From Stichopus chloronotus (taxonomy: Eukaryota; Echinodermata; Holothuroidea; Aspidochirotida; Stichopodidae), in contig CM037845.1 in assembly GCA_021234535.1 (NCBI GenBank), positions 7,928,143 to 7,992,142 on the forward strand: 64,000 nt of DNA, in the 5' to 3' direction. Under the pieces are notes generated by a model, which made no database searches, had not been told where the DNA came from, and saw only the letters and a list, made by a program, of their open reading frames with translations. Of this stretch, positions 1 through 13,500 are shown in pieces (positions within the stretch are counted from its first letter, which is position 1; every line of letters begins with the position of its first letter). The translations under genes were made by a program, and so were the position numbers.

Positions 1-3000
1 AAGAAGTCTCTTGATCTTGGTAGAGGTCAAAGTTCATTTGGTGTCAACAGAGGTCAACGTGTAAAGACCTTGTAAACAAGATATCTAAAAAACAGAAGGA
101 TGAGGAAATATCGTATGTAATACGTGGGTGTATCACATTGAATACAAGGCACCTAGTTTTGAGGGTGTAAGTCAAAGGACAGCTAGTGTCAACAGGGTAT
201 AAAGACGAAATATGTCACACTGAGAGAAAATCCTCATACTGAAATCATCTAAACCACAATGCATTCGTGAGTTCAGATTTTTTATCAAACTATAAAAATG
301 CTATAAAAATAATAATGATTTTGTGTTACATATTACAAGAAATGTTCTTGAAAGTTCTTGACAAACATTTTGCTGGGTCATGTATTTTCTTGTTTCATGC
401 TCGACTTGCTTAATGGTGCACTGGTGATCAAAGTTACGGGAATCACTTCCTCAGCGTTTGCGTATATACATCATGTGCGATTCTTTTATCACATCCGTTA
501 CAGATATACTGTCCAACCAGCCACTTGTCAACTTGTTCACTCTTCACAGAACAGCATTATATTGCACAGTGGACACTTTAGAAAATGGGAATTTTACAAG
601 CGATAAAGTCACTGTGATGTGCTATGCAGCTATGCGCATTACATTAAAAATTGCTTAAGCCACTGAAATCACAATGTGTTCTTGCATAGGAAGGTATGAC
701 TATATGAATGTAATGCACATTTCTATCTGCTATCCAATACATGTAGGACCCACACGCAGAACACCTGAATTATTATTGCTAGGTCCCTCTCCTAGGGTTA
801 GTGTACCAAATCTTTGGACTGTTGACAAATTCAACACATGTCAGGAAATAAAAAGTGTGATTACACAAGAGCCACATTTGTGTTCGAACAGTACACACAT
901 GCTTTGTCATCTGGTATGTCTCTACGTTGACGACAAAACACCTGTCTGGATTCTCAGGCTGCATTGTCTTACTTGACTGCTATGAATTCTGATTCTTCTG
1001 GATGTCTTCACGCTTCCTCAAAAACGCATACAAACGTCTAAACGTCCAGTCTGCTTTGTTAGCCTGAGATATATGGAATTCAATAAATAAACTTGTTCCA
1101 AGAATGGCTAACATATTTCACATCAAACGATGAAATATGCAACATCTGAAATTTCTTTGCAGTTTCTGTACTACTTTCCTGTTACTCATTTTACTGATCA
1201 TCCTGTGTATATACTTGCATGGGTATGCATATGTATATAGAAAAAATAAAGGAAAATGGCTGTGCAACATTGTATATTGTTACCGTATATTCTACGAGGA
1301 CACTTTGGATTCTGATTCTAAAATCGTTATGCTGTGTATGGACAGCCTGTGGCAAAGCCAATGGTGCATCCAATTGACCACTCAGAATTTGCCAAATATG
1401 CATTTTTATGTTCCCTTTTTTCGTTCATATCTATGAGACACACTTGTAAATATAGGGCTTTCCAACAACGGAGGCGAGGGCCTACCAAACTGGCAGCCCC
1501 GGCCCAGATTCATAGTAAATTTAGAAAACTGTTGTAATTGTGATCCACAAATTTTATCTCTACATTTTTAGCATATAACTTTGAAGTGATGCAGTTCCAT
1601 TCATACTGTGTAGCTCACTACCATGGTCTTGAGGACCCAGGATTCGAACTCATCAACACAAACATTCTGATAATAACTAGCTGTAAGCCTTTTACTTAAA
1701 CTGCTTTTATTTTTTAGCCTTATTACTGATTCTATCAGAACTACAAATGGGAACAAGAAAATGTGGTTACGAATATATCGCAAAAACCTACTGTCCATGA
1801 CTGCACCTGCCCCATATTATTTTGGAACGGTCTAGCAGTTCCATACGTCATTTTGCCATTTGTCATTTTGAAGACTTGATTTAAGTCGTCAAAATGTCAA
1901 TTCTGCAAAAGTTGCCATTTTGTCAGGATTTTTTTTTTATTTGCATGTCCCTACTACTCTTCCATAGTTCCCTGGTAAACAGGCTTTTGGCATTGTCAGA
2001 TGTCAGTGTATTGTATATATTGCGAGCATCTGTAAGGTCTCATCTGTGCGGTCTGCGGAGGAGGGACTGTGACCATGCACAGAGGTATGTGATTCACCGT
2101 AAGAATGAATATCACACTATTTACAGTACACCGTTGGGAGTTTGACTTACTCAAGTCTTAAATTGCGAAACAATTAAAATACAAAACTGCCAAAATAAAA
2201 ACCGGTCTCATTAAGCCATATCACAACCAAAATTTACAAAGACGTGTCGTTCCCGTCTACTTGATCAGCTTAAAACAATGAGCTAAGTTGTAGAGCACAC
2301 CACTGAATGTGTGTCAAGAAACATTGGACGAAAGAACTGCACCTCGAAAATGACAAGCGTGCCTATTTACTGTCCATGACGTCATGGACAGTACAATAAT
2401 ATATACTTTGTATGTTCCGGTGCTGTGTCAAGTGTTGCTAAGCTGTACCCTACAACCCCCCCCCCCCCCCACACACACACACACACAATTTGTCCTGACG
2501 CTGGTGAGACCGATACCCTATGGATCGATTGGTCTTATCGTGTAACCTTGGACTGCCTCAACCTCCAAATATTACACTAAATACTGCACGTCACTATGAC
2601 TGTATGCATTAGAATATTAGGGAGAAACTTGAATTATTCTCCACCAACAGGCTACCACCATTAGATGGGACTGTCCTGCAATCCTCATATACAAATTCGT
2701 GCTTGATTTGAAGTCTACAAGTAAGTAAACGGTTTAGTCTACAAATATTAAACATTGGCATGTATGGCCAATAGTGCTATGTGAAAGGATAAGTTTTAGT
2801 GAAAGTTCCATATAATTTCAATGCCTTCTACTACAGGCAAAGATATCGCCTAACCATAGAAATAAATAAACCAGAATCACGTTATGGCCAAACCCTGCTA
2901 GGAAAAGGCGTTCTCATGGAACCACGTAACACAAATTCAAAGTAAAGTTTAGGATAAACAGTTTAAGGTTGAAACTCACTTGTCCCTGAATATTATCAGG

Positions 3001-3100
3001 TTATGTGACCGTTGCATTTATTTCAATTGTTTTCCCTAAAGATGTAGTCAGATATCGAACGAACAAATTCTTAGTCTTTACGACATTTATATATGACAAA
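1..3100. other. Left-edge region without a supported gene
   Basis: I find no exon chain here. Bases 1-230 contain several copies of a GGTCAA-type word (around 25, 50 and 172), which looks like a degenerate repeat. A poly-C run followed by an AC dinucleotide tract lies near 2,455-2,487. Short open frames near 458-658 and 1,137-1,537 carry weak protein-like features that are discussed in the findings. None has the splice context or conservation needed for a gene call. Confidence 0.6.
2455..2487. repeat. Poly-C / (AC)n microsatellite
   Basis: A run of more than 15 C residues passes directly into an AC dinucleotide repeat. This is a simple sequence repeat with no coding content. Confidence 0.9.
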
Positions 3101-6100
3101 TGTTGAAGGCAGAGCTGTTTTGCCTGACAGAATAAGAACCGCATTGTTATGTTCCGGGTGTGAGTACTTGTCTTTCCTTCATTCGGATTTATCTATCTCG
3201 GTGAGGATAGCTTACCAAATTGCCTCTGAAATCTATGTACGCTGGCCATGGAGGACATAAATCTTGAAAAAATGATTTTGTCCTTACACTTTTGGCACTC
3301 GAAAAGGCCGAGTCAATTTCTTTTGGTTTGGCCTGGTTATTACTGCAGGTAACTTTGTTCCTCATATATCACACTAACAATGGTACGAAATCTTCACGCG
3401 AGCAATGCACGGACAAGCATCACTGCCACTGTTCCCACAAACATACATCGTTAGTCTACTTGGGTTACAAGAAATTAGATCCCTATTGAAGCGATTGTTT
3501 GATTCTTCTGCTACCTCAAGTTAGCTGATATTTGATGAAAAAAATTACAAAAAATCATTTGTTCCCGAAAAACAACATTTTAATAAAAAATTAGGTCAAT
3601 CTTGAAACCGTATCTGTTACGGTTTTACTGTTACAAAGGTTCTTCCCTGTTCAGGTCTTGCATTAATTGTTATGTCATCAAATTTTTTTTCTGAAAATGT
3701 GGACGCTTCTGTCATTACGTCTTACCACATTCATTGTCCAAGCCCAAGTATTCTATGAAAGAGCATACAGCAGTAATGGTTCTAGAAGTTGACAAGCCTG
3801 GGAAGAGCGATTCCATGATGTCATCTGTTAGGAATTTGCAGCAAATGTGTCTACCTTTTCATGGTTTGCATGGCCAATGGAGTGTAAGGCAAGAGGGATA
3901 TTCGGACTGACGTGGTCAAAAAATCAATGATTATAGAGTCATATCCCTCCTGATGTTCTTGATGAGAGACTCGCCCCGTCTTTAAACTTGAATTAACAAA
4001 AATTGTTAGAGTAGATTTATATTTTGGTCAAAGTCAGATTGTTTTTACAAAATGGTCAAACGTTTTGAGAAAGTTGTGAGCTTCTGGATGGTTAGCATAT
4101 TATAGCAGGTGGCTATATGAATGTTTGAAACTTATATTAGAGCTAATGTGAGAAGCATCTAGTATGGGAAGTTAAATATCAAGAAAGGTAACCAAATTAG
4201 AAATGGTGAGAAACGAAGATACAAGTTACAATGAAATCAATAAAGTAAAATCTATGATCGCACAAGCCCAGTGAGGTTATCAATGTGAAAGATAAGTCTG
4301 TTCTTTCAAAACTTTGTAACATACACTATTCAACTGTTCAAAAAAACCCCATTGTAAGCATAATTTGGAATCGTCATGTGATTCGAATGGCATACACTTC
4401 TAAATGTAAGAGATAACGACCATTAAAATGCAAGGGGTTCGTGCTTGGGACCACTTCAAAGTTGATGAAAGCAACGGGATTGGGAGATGGAACAAGGTAA
4501 TGACCTGAGCTGCTATACAACGATAAAGTAAGGGATTTGTGGCTGTCTAGTCAAAGCTGAGATCAGCGATAATTGCCAAAAGTTTGGGTATCCTGAACAA
4601 GACGAAATACAGTTCGGATTATGCCAATGGTGATGCCATGGCTGTCCTGTCACTAACCGCATTCAAATATTCATGGGTTATTAGTTTCATGTTTTCATAA
4701 ACATTAATTAATAGAAATTCACAAAAGTAGTTGTCGTATACTAATTCCTCTGCAACTTAAAGCGGATTCAAATGAAGTATATCTTTGATTAATTATTTTA
4801 CGGAATACAGAGAGCTTTGGTCAAAGTCCATCCTCCAACTATTAGACCGAGTATTTAAATTTCCCCCTAACAGTGCATAGAATGTACCCTAGTATGTGAG
4901 TCTTGTGAATTTTTAGTTTTTTTTCTCTCTTGTTAGATCAGTTACTCATCCAGATACCAATTCAAAATAGCTATAAGGAGGTCAATAGCGCCACATTCTG
5001 GATTTCTCACTTTGTTTATAATATGACAAATGCGAGACATGTATATGATGGATAAGCAAAAGCGAATTTAATATTACATTGTGGGAAAAGAAGTAGCTAC
5101 GATAAGGTCTATCAATGACGTATTTATAATAAAGAACGATTTTATTACCATTGCATGTTGACTTTATGGTATTATCAAGATTTATAGCAGCCGGAGTTCA
5201 CCCCCGCACCACGTACATGTTTGTTACACTCATGTATTCTCACAATCCTTTTTCTTTATAGTTGCGAGTCATTTTGAAACAAATATAGACATTGTCATCA
5301 CATCACTTCTTTGATACCTAAGAGGATAACTGTGTCAGACTGAGGAAACAATCACTTCTCCCTAGAAAATTCAATCTTAAAGAAAGGTGAAGCAGGTAAA
5401 AAAATATAATATTACATTTGACATTCTTCTACCCTATGGTGCAAAATGCGCATATGTCAGACTCATAAGAATTTTGTTTCTGTAATAAATTTTGAAGTCA
5501 TATCAAAGTCGAATAGTTTGCAAGTTGATATCTGGTATGTGTTTGCATTCTTGTAATACTTTCTGAGGACATGGGAATCCTCTGAAAAACAACAACAGAG
5601 AGTGCATTACTAAGGTAAGGTTTCAGGGAGTAAAAACAAAGCAAAATTGAAGGAAGTCATCACTGAATGTGTAATGCAGACGTGTGAGTGTGTTTTTTTT
5701 TTTTTTTTTTTTTGTTTTGTCGAGAGTATTAGAGTTATGTGTTAATTTGTGTGCCATAGGTGAGTATTCATTACTTTTCACCTGATCCTTATTTAAAAGT
5801 TTCATATCTTTTCCTGCAGCGCAGAATTAAATATGTCTTTCAACATTTTGACAACATTATCAACATTGTTTCAACTTGTTAATTTGGTATGAGTAACTAC
5901 TGATACGGTATAAAAATTAATGAAATAAGAAGTTAATGATATCCTTTTCGGTTTTACAAACGGTCTTGATTGGATATCATTTTTCTTTCTCTGTCCCACC
6001 AATAATGGAAACCTACCAGGTCATAAGTAGATATGTGTCAGTATGTGAGCTGTCTTATATCATCTATAGTGTCTTTGTGAGCTGTCGAAACTCGGAATTG

Positions 6101-6525
6101 AATTACACTGCTTCTATGTGGATTCTCTTATTTTTGTAATTGCTTTGCTATTAATTCTCCAAACACTACTGGGATTGCTATGATCTTCACTTTCCAAAGT
6201 TACAACTACTCAAGTATCACATGAAGCGTCTTTACGTCTTTCTTTCTTTCTCGACTACGTGATCATTCTTTTCTACTGCCTCTTACACAAGGCTGCTGCT
6301 TCTTTTGCTGTCAATCCACTTCTAGAAGATCCAGTTTTCCCCCGAGAAACTTCCATACAATTTTGTCTATTCACTTTTTTTGTGTGTGAACGTCTTGTGG
6401 CACAAAATTGCGAAAGACTATTTTATCCGGCAGTAGTTTACAACTTCTTCCAAGTTTGACTGCCGACTGCCTCTTTTTCTGTGGTTTCGAAACTGTACAC
6501 ACGATTTCCCTTGTGAAGGTCCTAC

Positions 6526-6653
6526 AACGTTAGCGGTCGATACGTTTATTACGTTAGCGGTTGATTTCTTGTAATATTAACGGTTGATGAATTTACTACA
6601 TAAACGGTGGATTTTATGTTATTAGCGCTCGTTGTGTCTTTAACGGTTAATGA
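6526..6653. repeat. Degenerate repeat of a TTAGCGGTTGAT-like word
   Basis: The word ACGTTAGCGGTTGAT and variants such as TTAACGGTTGAT and TTAACGGTTAAT occur about six times in 130 bases, separated by short TTTACTAC-like spacers. The same words build the arms of the palindrome at 7,977-8,134, so the two loci appear to share an origin. Confidence 0.7.
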
Positions 6654-7336
6654 TTACATCAGGATGTGATATACTTTCTCTCGAAAAGAGTGATCAGACA
6701 CACTTGTCGAAACCACTTTTGATGACATGTAGTTCGTATATGCAATAGCAAACTGCAGCAATGAATGCGTTATTTCTAGGTGTAGAAGAGTGTGAGCGGA
6801 TGGTTTGGGAATGAGGTTTCGGAGAATCCTTTTTGCAAGTGTGTCTAGTTCAGTGCATAGAGCGAATTCCGTGACGTTGATCAAATCTTTCTACTACCAA
6901 TATTAATGGTTCTATATGTAAGACAAGTTGACGGGAGTGACATAAAGCATAAGACAGTTACACAAAATACGGATTATTTGCATATATGGAAGTCATGTTA
7001 CACATACATTTATAAGGAAAAAATGATAATCAGTATACTTACATTTATATCACTAGGGTTTAGCTCTTCAAATTGAGAAAGAAGCAAAAAGTATTAAGAA
7101 ACCATATTCACTGATTTGTACTGCACAAACAAATATAACCAAGGTCGTGGACATGACTTTTTTCAATGTTGGTAGTTGAGGGCTTTCTACCTCTTTCAAT
7201 AAAACTGGTATATAGTGATACCTTCTACAACTTATTACAGTTTTCGTTGAATTAACATTTTATGGAATTAATATTCTATGGAATTAATTCTCAATTTTTT
7301 TCTTTCAAATAAATGCAATTAGCACTGGTAATGAGG

Positions 7337-7561
7337 ATGGCCCAAATTCAACTGCAGCATCATACTCCCGTCATTACAAACCAGCTTCCTCCTGACAACG
7401 GTTCAACATCTAGAGTTTCAAAGGAACTAAGAATATCTGGAGGCAGCATCATTGCAATGGGGACAGCTGAAATCATTATTACGATTATCCTCATAGTTGT
7501 TCCGTCTGATTTTTCTTGCGACTTCTTTGGACTCTTCAGTTGGTACCTCTGTGCTGGTGTG
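7337..7561 (+). CDS. Four-pass protein, coding exon 1
   Basis: This exon encodes residues 1-75: a polar N-terminus, the first hydrophobic segment (about 36-56) and the start of the second. It ends in the donor GTG|gtaagt, in phase 0. In the duplicated copy the homologous exon body has been removed between the words matching its ATGGCCC start and the sequence just after its donor. Confidence 0.65.
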
Positions 7562-10500
7562 GTAAGTTTACACTGTGTGAACATGTTCAAATCTATATGT
7601 CTTGGATTTGATTAGTAACGTTTACTAATGTAGCCACCAACTAAGTGTATGTCAGTATTTACGACGACTGTAGAATTTGTCCTTGATTGAACCAGTGGTA
7701 ATGACATTAGAGTTGTACATGCTTCCACCACTTAGTTTGCATTCCCCAGCAATCCATATTTTATTTTCTGTACCATAAATGTCCATTTTCGTGTACAATA
7801 GACCAATTGTGTCAGCATTCAACTTGTTAAATGAAACATTTGGATTCACGTAGACTATGTAGTGTAAAGTGGCAACGTCAAGTGTAAAAGACAATTTAGA
7901 CATTCAATAGACAGTTTATCGACAAGGAAACAATGATGTTACAAAAGCAAATGTAGCAAATCCCAGCAAATGTAGCATCGACCGTTAATGTAGCACACCT
8001 CAACCACATATATAGTTAACTCCCCGTTAAGGTAGATAAATCAACAGCCTAGGTTGTACTTAAGCTGTTGATTTTTCTACATTAGAGGGGAGTTTACTAC
8101 ATTACCTGTTGAGTGTGCTACATTAACGGTTGATATTGCATTTCGTTGTTACCATTGTTTGAACTAATTACGGCAAGTAGTAAGTTTCAAAGTGGGATTG
8201 TAATCTTAAATAGTGAGGAACTGCACAACTTCCTTTGGGTCCTGGCACTGTGACTTCGTCAATCAAAATATAATTTTGAGATTGTTAAAGTTACATCCTC
8301 TGTTGGTCACTCTAGTTTTAGCGTAGCAAACATGTTTTCCGTGAGAGGGGTAACGTTTGATGTATATAGCCACCATGGATTGATGAAGTAATTAAAGATT
8401 TTATAAGGTCATGTGATGATACTAAGGAAAAAGATCAAGAACGGCATAAACCTCTTTCTCAGAAACAAAGTATCTTACAAACCGCAAGTAAGAAGAAGTC
8501 AAATTGTTTGGTAGCACGGGCCAAAATCTTTACTGCTGGTACGTGATTAATATCCCCAATATCAAAGGTATCAAATGGGCTGTGCAGTGGTAGTTTCTTT
8601 TAGACAGCTCAGACACTTACGCCGTCACTTCAGTCTGTATTGAATAGATGCATGTAAATAGTGTCCTTTGCCTGTAAGCATACCTACATATTAACTTGAA
8701 GGATTACTTATATTTATCATAAGATGCACACCCACGATATACAGTAGGTGAGACAACTCATGACGTCACACTGGTGAGGTCAATAAGGAATGTAAAAGAC
8801 CTACTCGCACTTCCAATGCCTATAGCAGAAGAGTAGTATTATAAATGTTTAAAGGCGGCATTTAGGTACCGTCAAGTGAAATTCCTTTTAATTCGGTTTC
8901 TGTCTTTGATTCTGTAAAATATTTCTACTACTGAGGAAAGTGTTTTGTCTTGGATTACTTTTGAATTCGTTTGTCAACATCAAGAAATGTTATTTGGGTT
9001 TATTTTGGGTTTGTGTTGTTCTGCTAAAACAATCTGCAGAGAGTCCTCACAACCTCAGAAGTGCTGTGGAGTATGGTCCGATGTCAAACATTATCACCTG
9101 TTCCGTGTCTAGTATTCATTCTACCCACAATGCAGAAATAATGAAATAGCATCGAACAGACACCACCTTAAAAAAATTTTTTTTTTTCAGATGCAAGGGT
9201 TGACGGCGTCTAAGGTAACTTCTGCCCGGGTATCAAAAAATATATGAAGTCTGCCTTATTTGTTACGAGAGGTGATAATGTGTAATGAAACAGAGATTTT
9301 GCAATTAGTTTCATCATGTTTTGATGGATTAATCCGTCGACAGTATTAAGTTATTCCATAACAAAAACATATTTTATATTTAAAACAAATGTTGTTATAC
9401 ATTCTGTGGATGACTTTTTGGGGTATTTTTCTTTCATCAGCTTGCCATCGTTACGGGATCATTTGGTTTATGCGGTGACAGGAAAACGTGTTTGGTGAGT
9501 AAGTGCTTGCAACTTCACACGGTGTGAGTCAAAGTAAAAAGAATGTTTACCCGCAGAGTTGACCAAGCAATGTTCCATGTTAAAGCTAGAAAAATGCATG
9601 AAACTCTCATTCGTGAATACCAATTGTGGGACTTCAACATATGGAAAACAAAAGGATTTTGAGTGTACGGGGGGACTGTCTGAAAGAGTTTGCCTTTTGT
9701 ATGTCATGTTTACCACAAATCTGTAAAAACAGATATGTTTCTAGACGATTTGAAAGAGAGAACGAAAAGTTACATGAGACGTACATCACAACTGCCTATC
9801 CTCCTTTGAAAAGATTCTTACGAAGAAACCCAAGAATTTTCAATAATCAAGTTTCTTTTCCGACCTCACGATCAAAAGGTCACAATGACATACATGAAGG
9901 GGAAAGGATGCTCGCGCGGAGGTGCTGAAAACGCAGGCAAGTCTGTCGATTAGGTCAGAAACCACAAGAGAATCTTTCAACCGGACAGTCACTTCATTCA
10001 CTCCCTCTACCAGCCCAATCTGGATTTAGAGCAAAGACAGCTCCAAAACTAACGGGTGGACCCATACGTCAACAGATAGCCAGTCTGCAGCCGTACAACT
10101 ACCTGCAACCGGAAACAATAGTCTGTAACTTAATGGAACATTTTCTCTTTATAAACAGCAAAAATGCACTCTTCACTGGCTTGGAAACTCCCAAGCATCG
10201 TTGAAAGCAGTACCAATCTAAAATATCTCCTTCTTATAGATCATGCGTATTTGTGATTAAAAATACCTGCCACAGAAGTATAAGGGTTTCTAACCCTCCC
10301 AAAAGCTTTAATAAAGAAAACAATTCACAAGTTTACTAAGAAGCACATTTCCTCTGACCTACATGGGTAAATACATATACACTCACTTAAAAAGTACTTT
10401 ATCACAGTGTACCAACATCAACAAAGGAGGGAATTAAAGTGATTGAAACAAAGAATTTCCTAAGGCCAAGTGCCAGCTCATGAGCTCAGCGTGTTCTCCA

Positions 10501-13500
10501 TCCTGCTGCAGACTAATGCGTACGCAGTGGGTACAATTAAAAATCAAAGAATAGACGTGATGAGCCAATTTCCAACTCACTACATACGGTTGTGGACATC
10601 GATCGTAAATTGACATGAGGACCATAGAGCATAGAAATGTGATACAATTCAAACCACACAGCTGCAATTTATTAGGAGATATTTAAAAAACGTTTATTCA
10701 GGTGTTGTACAAAACAGATGTCTTTTCAAGATGGCTTGGCGGCAACTCGATTAGTAAAAAAGAAGGCATTTCCGATGTATCTCATTCTAAAGTGTGGGTC
10801 CCTTAGGTTGATAAAGCCGACCCACAGTTTGAGGGAAATCGTTAGCTAAAATATGATAAAAATTGAATGAGAGCGCCGTGTTTATCGAATCACAGAGGTG
10901 AGAAGAGATCCAAATAAAACAGTGCCAACAGCCAAAGTGTTTTTTTATATTTCAATATTCTTCTAGGTAATAGCTTACCTCGTTCTGGGCGTCATAACAG
11001 CATTATTTAGTGGAAGTGGTGTCATACTTGCGGCCCGAACAGCATCCTGTGCGCTTGATCAGGTAAGTGCGTCTTACGCATACTTTGACATTTGGATACT
11101 TAGTGTATAACAAATTATCTGATACAATCCACTTGTATCGTCACTTCTAGATCAAGTTGAACTATAGACCAAGCACTATAAAATTTGGGAAATGACATGT
11201 GATGAAGTTGATAATCAAAGTACATTTTGCAATTTTTTAAAGTTTTTAAGCATTTCCATTAAGCCGATGGAATGCGCATTGTACAATTACCAATGTCACA
11301 TAAGTTACGCTTACATAACATTGAAATACATGACCGAGGTTTAGCTACAGCAACGGCCCTGAAAAGTACTATGGGTAATTCAATAATACTTCTTTTCACA
11401 TTTGCAGCTGCATTACTCAGGATTTTATAACACTTATTCAGGAAAAGATAAGTTGCACGCCGCTCTCTATGTAGTTCTGTGCGTCATCTTTGTCTGCCAG
11501 ACTCTGGTGTCTATGTTCGGAGCGAGTTTCGAGTGCAAAGCAATATGTCGTGCTAATAACAGGCAGTTGCAACAGGTGGTAAGTACGTACTTGTATGGTA
11601 TGACTGACTGTCTTTATATCATTTGTTGTAGTGTCCGAAAACGACATGACGGAATGTTAATCTCACCCAAAACCCCCAACTGAGAGCTCCAAATTGTATA
11701 ATTGTAATTCCCGAAAGGCGATGAAAAATATATTCTAAAATCGTTACTAAATGATTCTAAATGACGTCTGTCAAGATTTGCCGCCGGTGCCACTATCAAG
11801 TGCCCTAATGCGCCCTTAATATTTTCCTTAAACCACCGAACCAGTGACCTGTACGTCGTGCCCATCAGCCAATTTGAGCTAATGCACGGCCACCTTATCC
11901 TTCTGTAGGCAGATTTTGTTTAAATATTGTACGGCGTTGCGTTACACTAGTCACGCACTGCAGCATGCACAACCCTCTCAACATTCAGTCTAAGACGCAT
12001 GCCAATCTTAAATGTTGCACCTGGGTTTGTTGACAAGATTAGTATTTGTGATTAACAGTTTCGTATGTCCATCGCAAACGGCAATGCATCACCCACACAT
12101 GGCAGCACACAGGTTCGTTTGTATTTCCGTTACCTAGACTTCTTAATGTGCGACAGACAAATGCAACTTTTCCTCTTACAAAAGGACACAAAACCGAATT
12201 GTATCTCCCCCCCACCCCCATGCAACTGTGTCAAACAACGTAGGAGCAACGTAATGTGTACATGTGTACATAAGTAACATGTTTAACGCACATTTGTTTA
12301 TGGCAGTAAATACAACGAAAAAGGGTTTCATGGTTGTTTCAAAAAGGTCAATTAAAGATGCTCCAAACTATATTTTTGCCGAAGTAGCAAAATAAAATGA
12401 AATTGTGTTTGCAAGAGAAACATTGCTTAGAAATTTAGTAAAGACGCGCTACTTTACTTAGGTTATATTCAGACCAACTCACACAGCCTGTACTGTGTCG
12501 TCAAATAGCCAAGGGTTTTATTGAATTAAGGGGCACTCGACAGATCCTGACATGTGGCACCCGGTTCCCGACTTTTGAACCTGTGTCAACTCTACTTAAT
12601 ACGGTACATTAATTTAACCAGTACACATCTTCATAGATTAAAATATTGTTTTCTGCATTTTACAAGAACTGGGTGGTGTCCCTACACGTTTTAGAATGAC
12701 GGTCGACAAACATTCTAAAAAAAAAAGGAAGATGAAGAAAAATAATGCGACTAGTCACTATATGACCTATGAAACGACCAGCTTCTTTATTTGAAATAAT
12801 CCATGAATTATTTGGAGGACAATTATAGTGTAGTGTCTATGGGGCGAAGTGCAGGGCAATATAGAGGACAAATGCAAAGGACAACTGCTGTGAATGACAC
12901 AGTTTATATAGAACTGTTCCATTTCCAGACACGTGACGTGTGCACTTGGATAAATGTTTTGGGGAGATTTTATCATCAATCACGAAGTTACGCTCAAATA
13001 TTTGTGAGCAGTACTCGAAATGGGATGGAGAGGATTTTTAAACAGCAGTCGGAAATGAAAAACAAAATGTATTCCGGACCCTTATTTGCAGATATTTGAC
13101 CTACTAACCTTTCCATAGAAAGGGAATAATAGGAAAATGATGGTGTTCAATCAAGTGTAAGTTTTCTGCACAGATGCTACCAATAATTGAGAGTAGACGA
13201 TTGGTGGTAGGCGGCTGCCGTACGTTTCGTACATAGATTGAGAAAATATATATATATGCGTTTATATGAGGTATATATCAGTAATATCTCGACGATCAAT
13301 GCATTTTAACTTCATAGCTTAGTAACACGATGTCTGCAGTTGTGTTGTTGATGTACGTCTCTCTAATTTAAAAGTTGATCATCACTAAAAGTGTCGTCAT
13401 TATTTCTTGATTTCATAAGGGAAGTTGTTTAACTTATTGAGACCATGGTTCTGATAATCGGGTTGATTCCACATTTTTCTCTCAAGATCGTGTACCAACC

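Noticed and set aside
1600..1700. GTTCGAATCC-like T-arm on the minus strand
   Set aside because: No convincing D-arm, anticodon arm or acceptor pairing was found upstream, so it is not called a tRNA.
9626..9928. 100-codon plus-strand frame within the four-pass gene intron
   Set aside because: No recognisable domain or splice support, and the counterpart of most of it is absent from copy 2.
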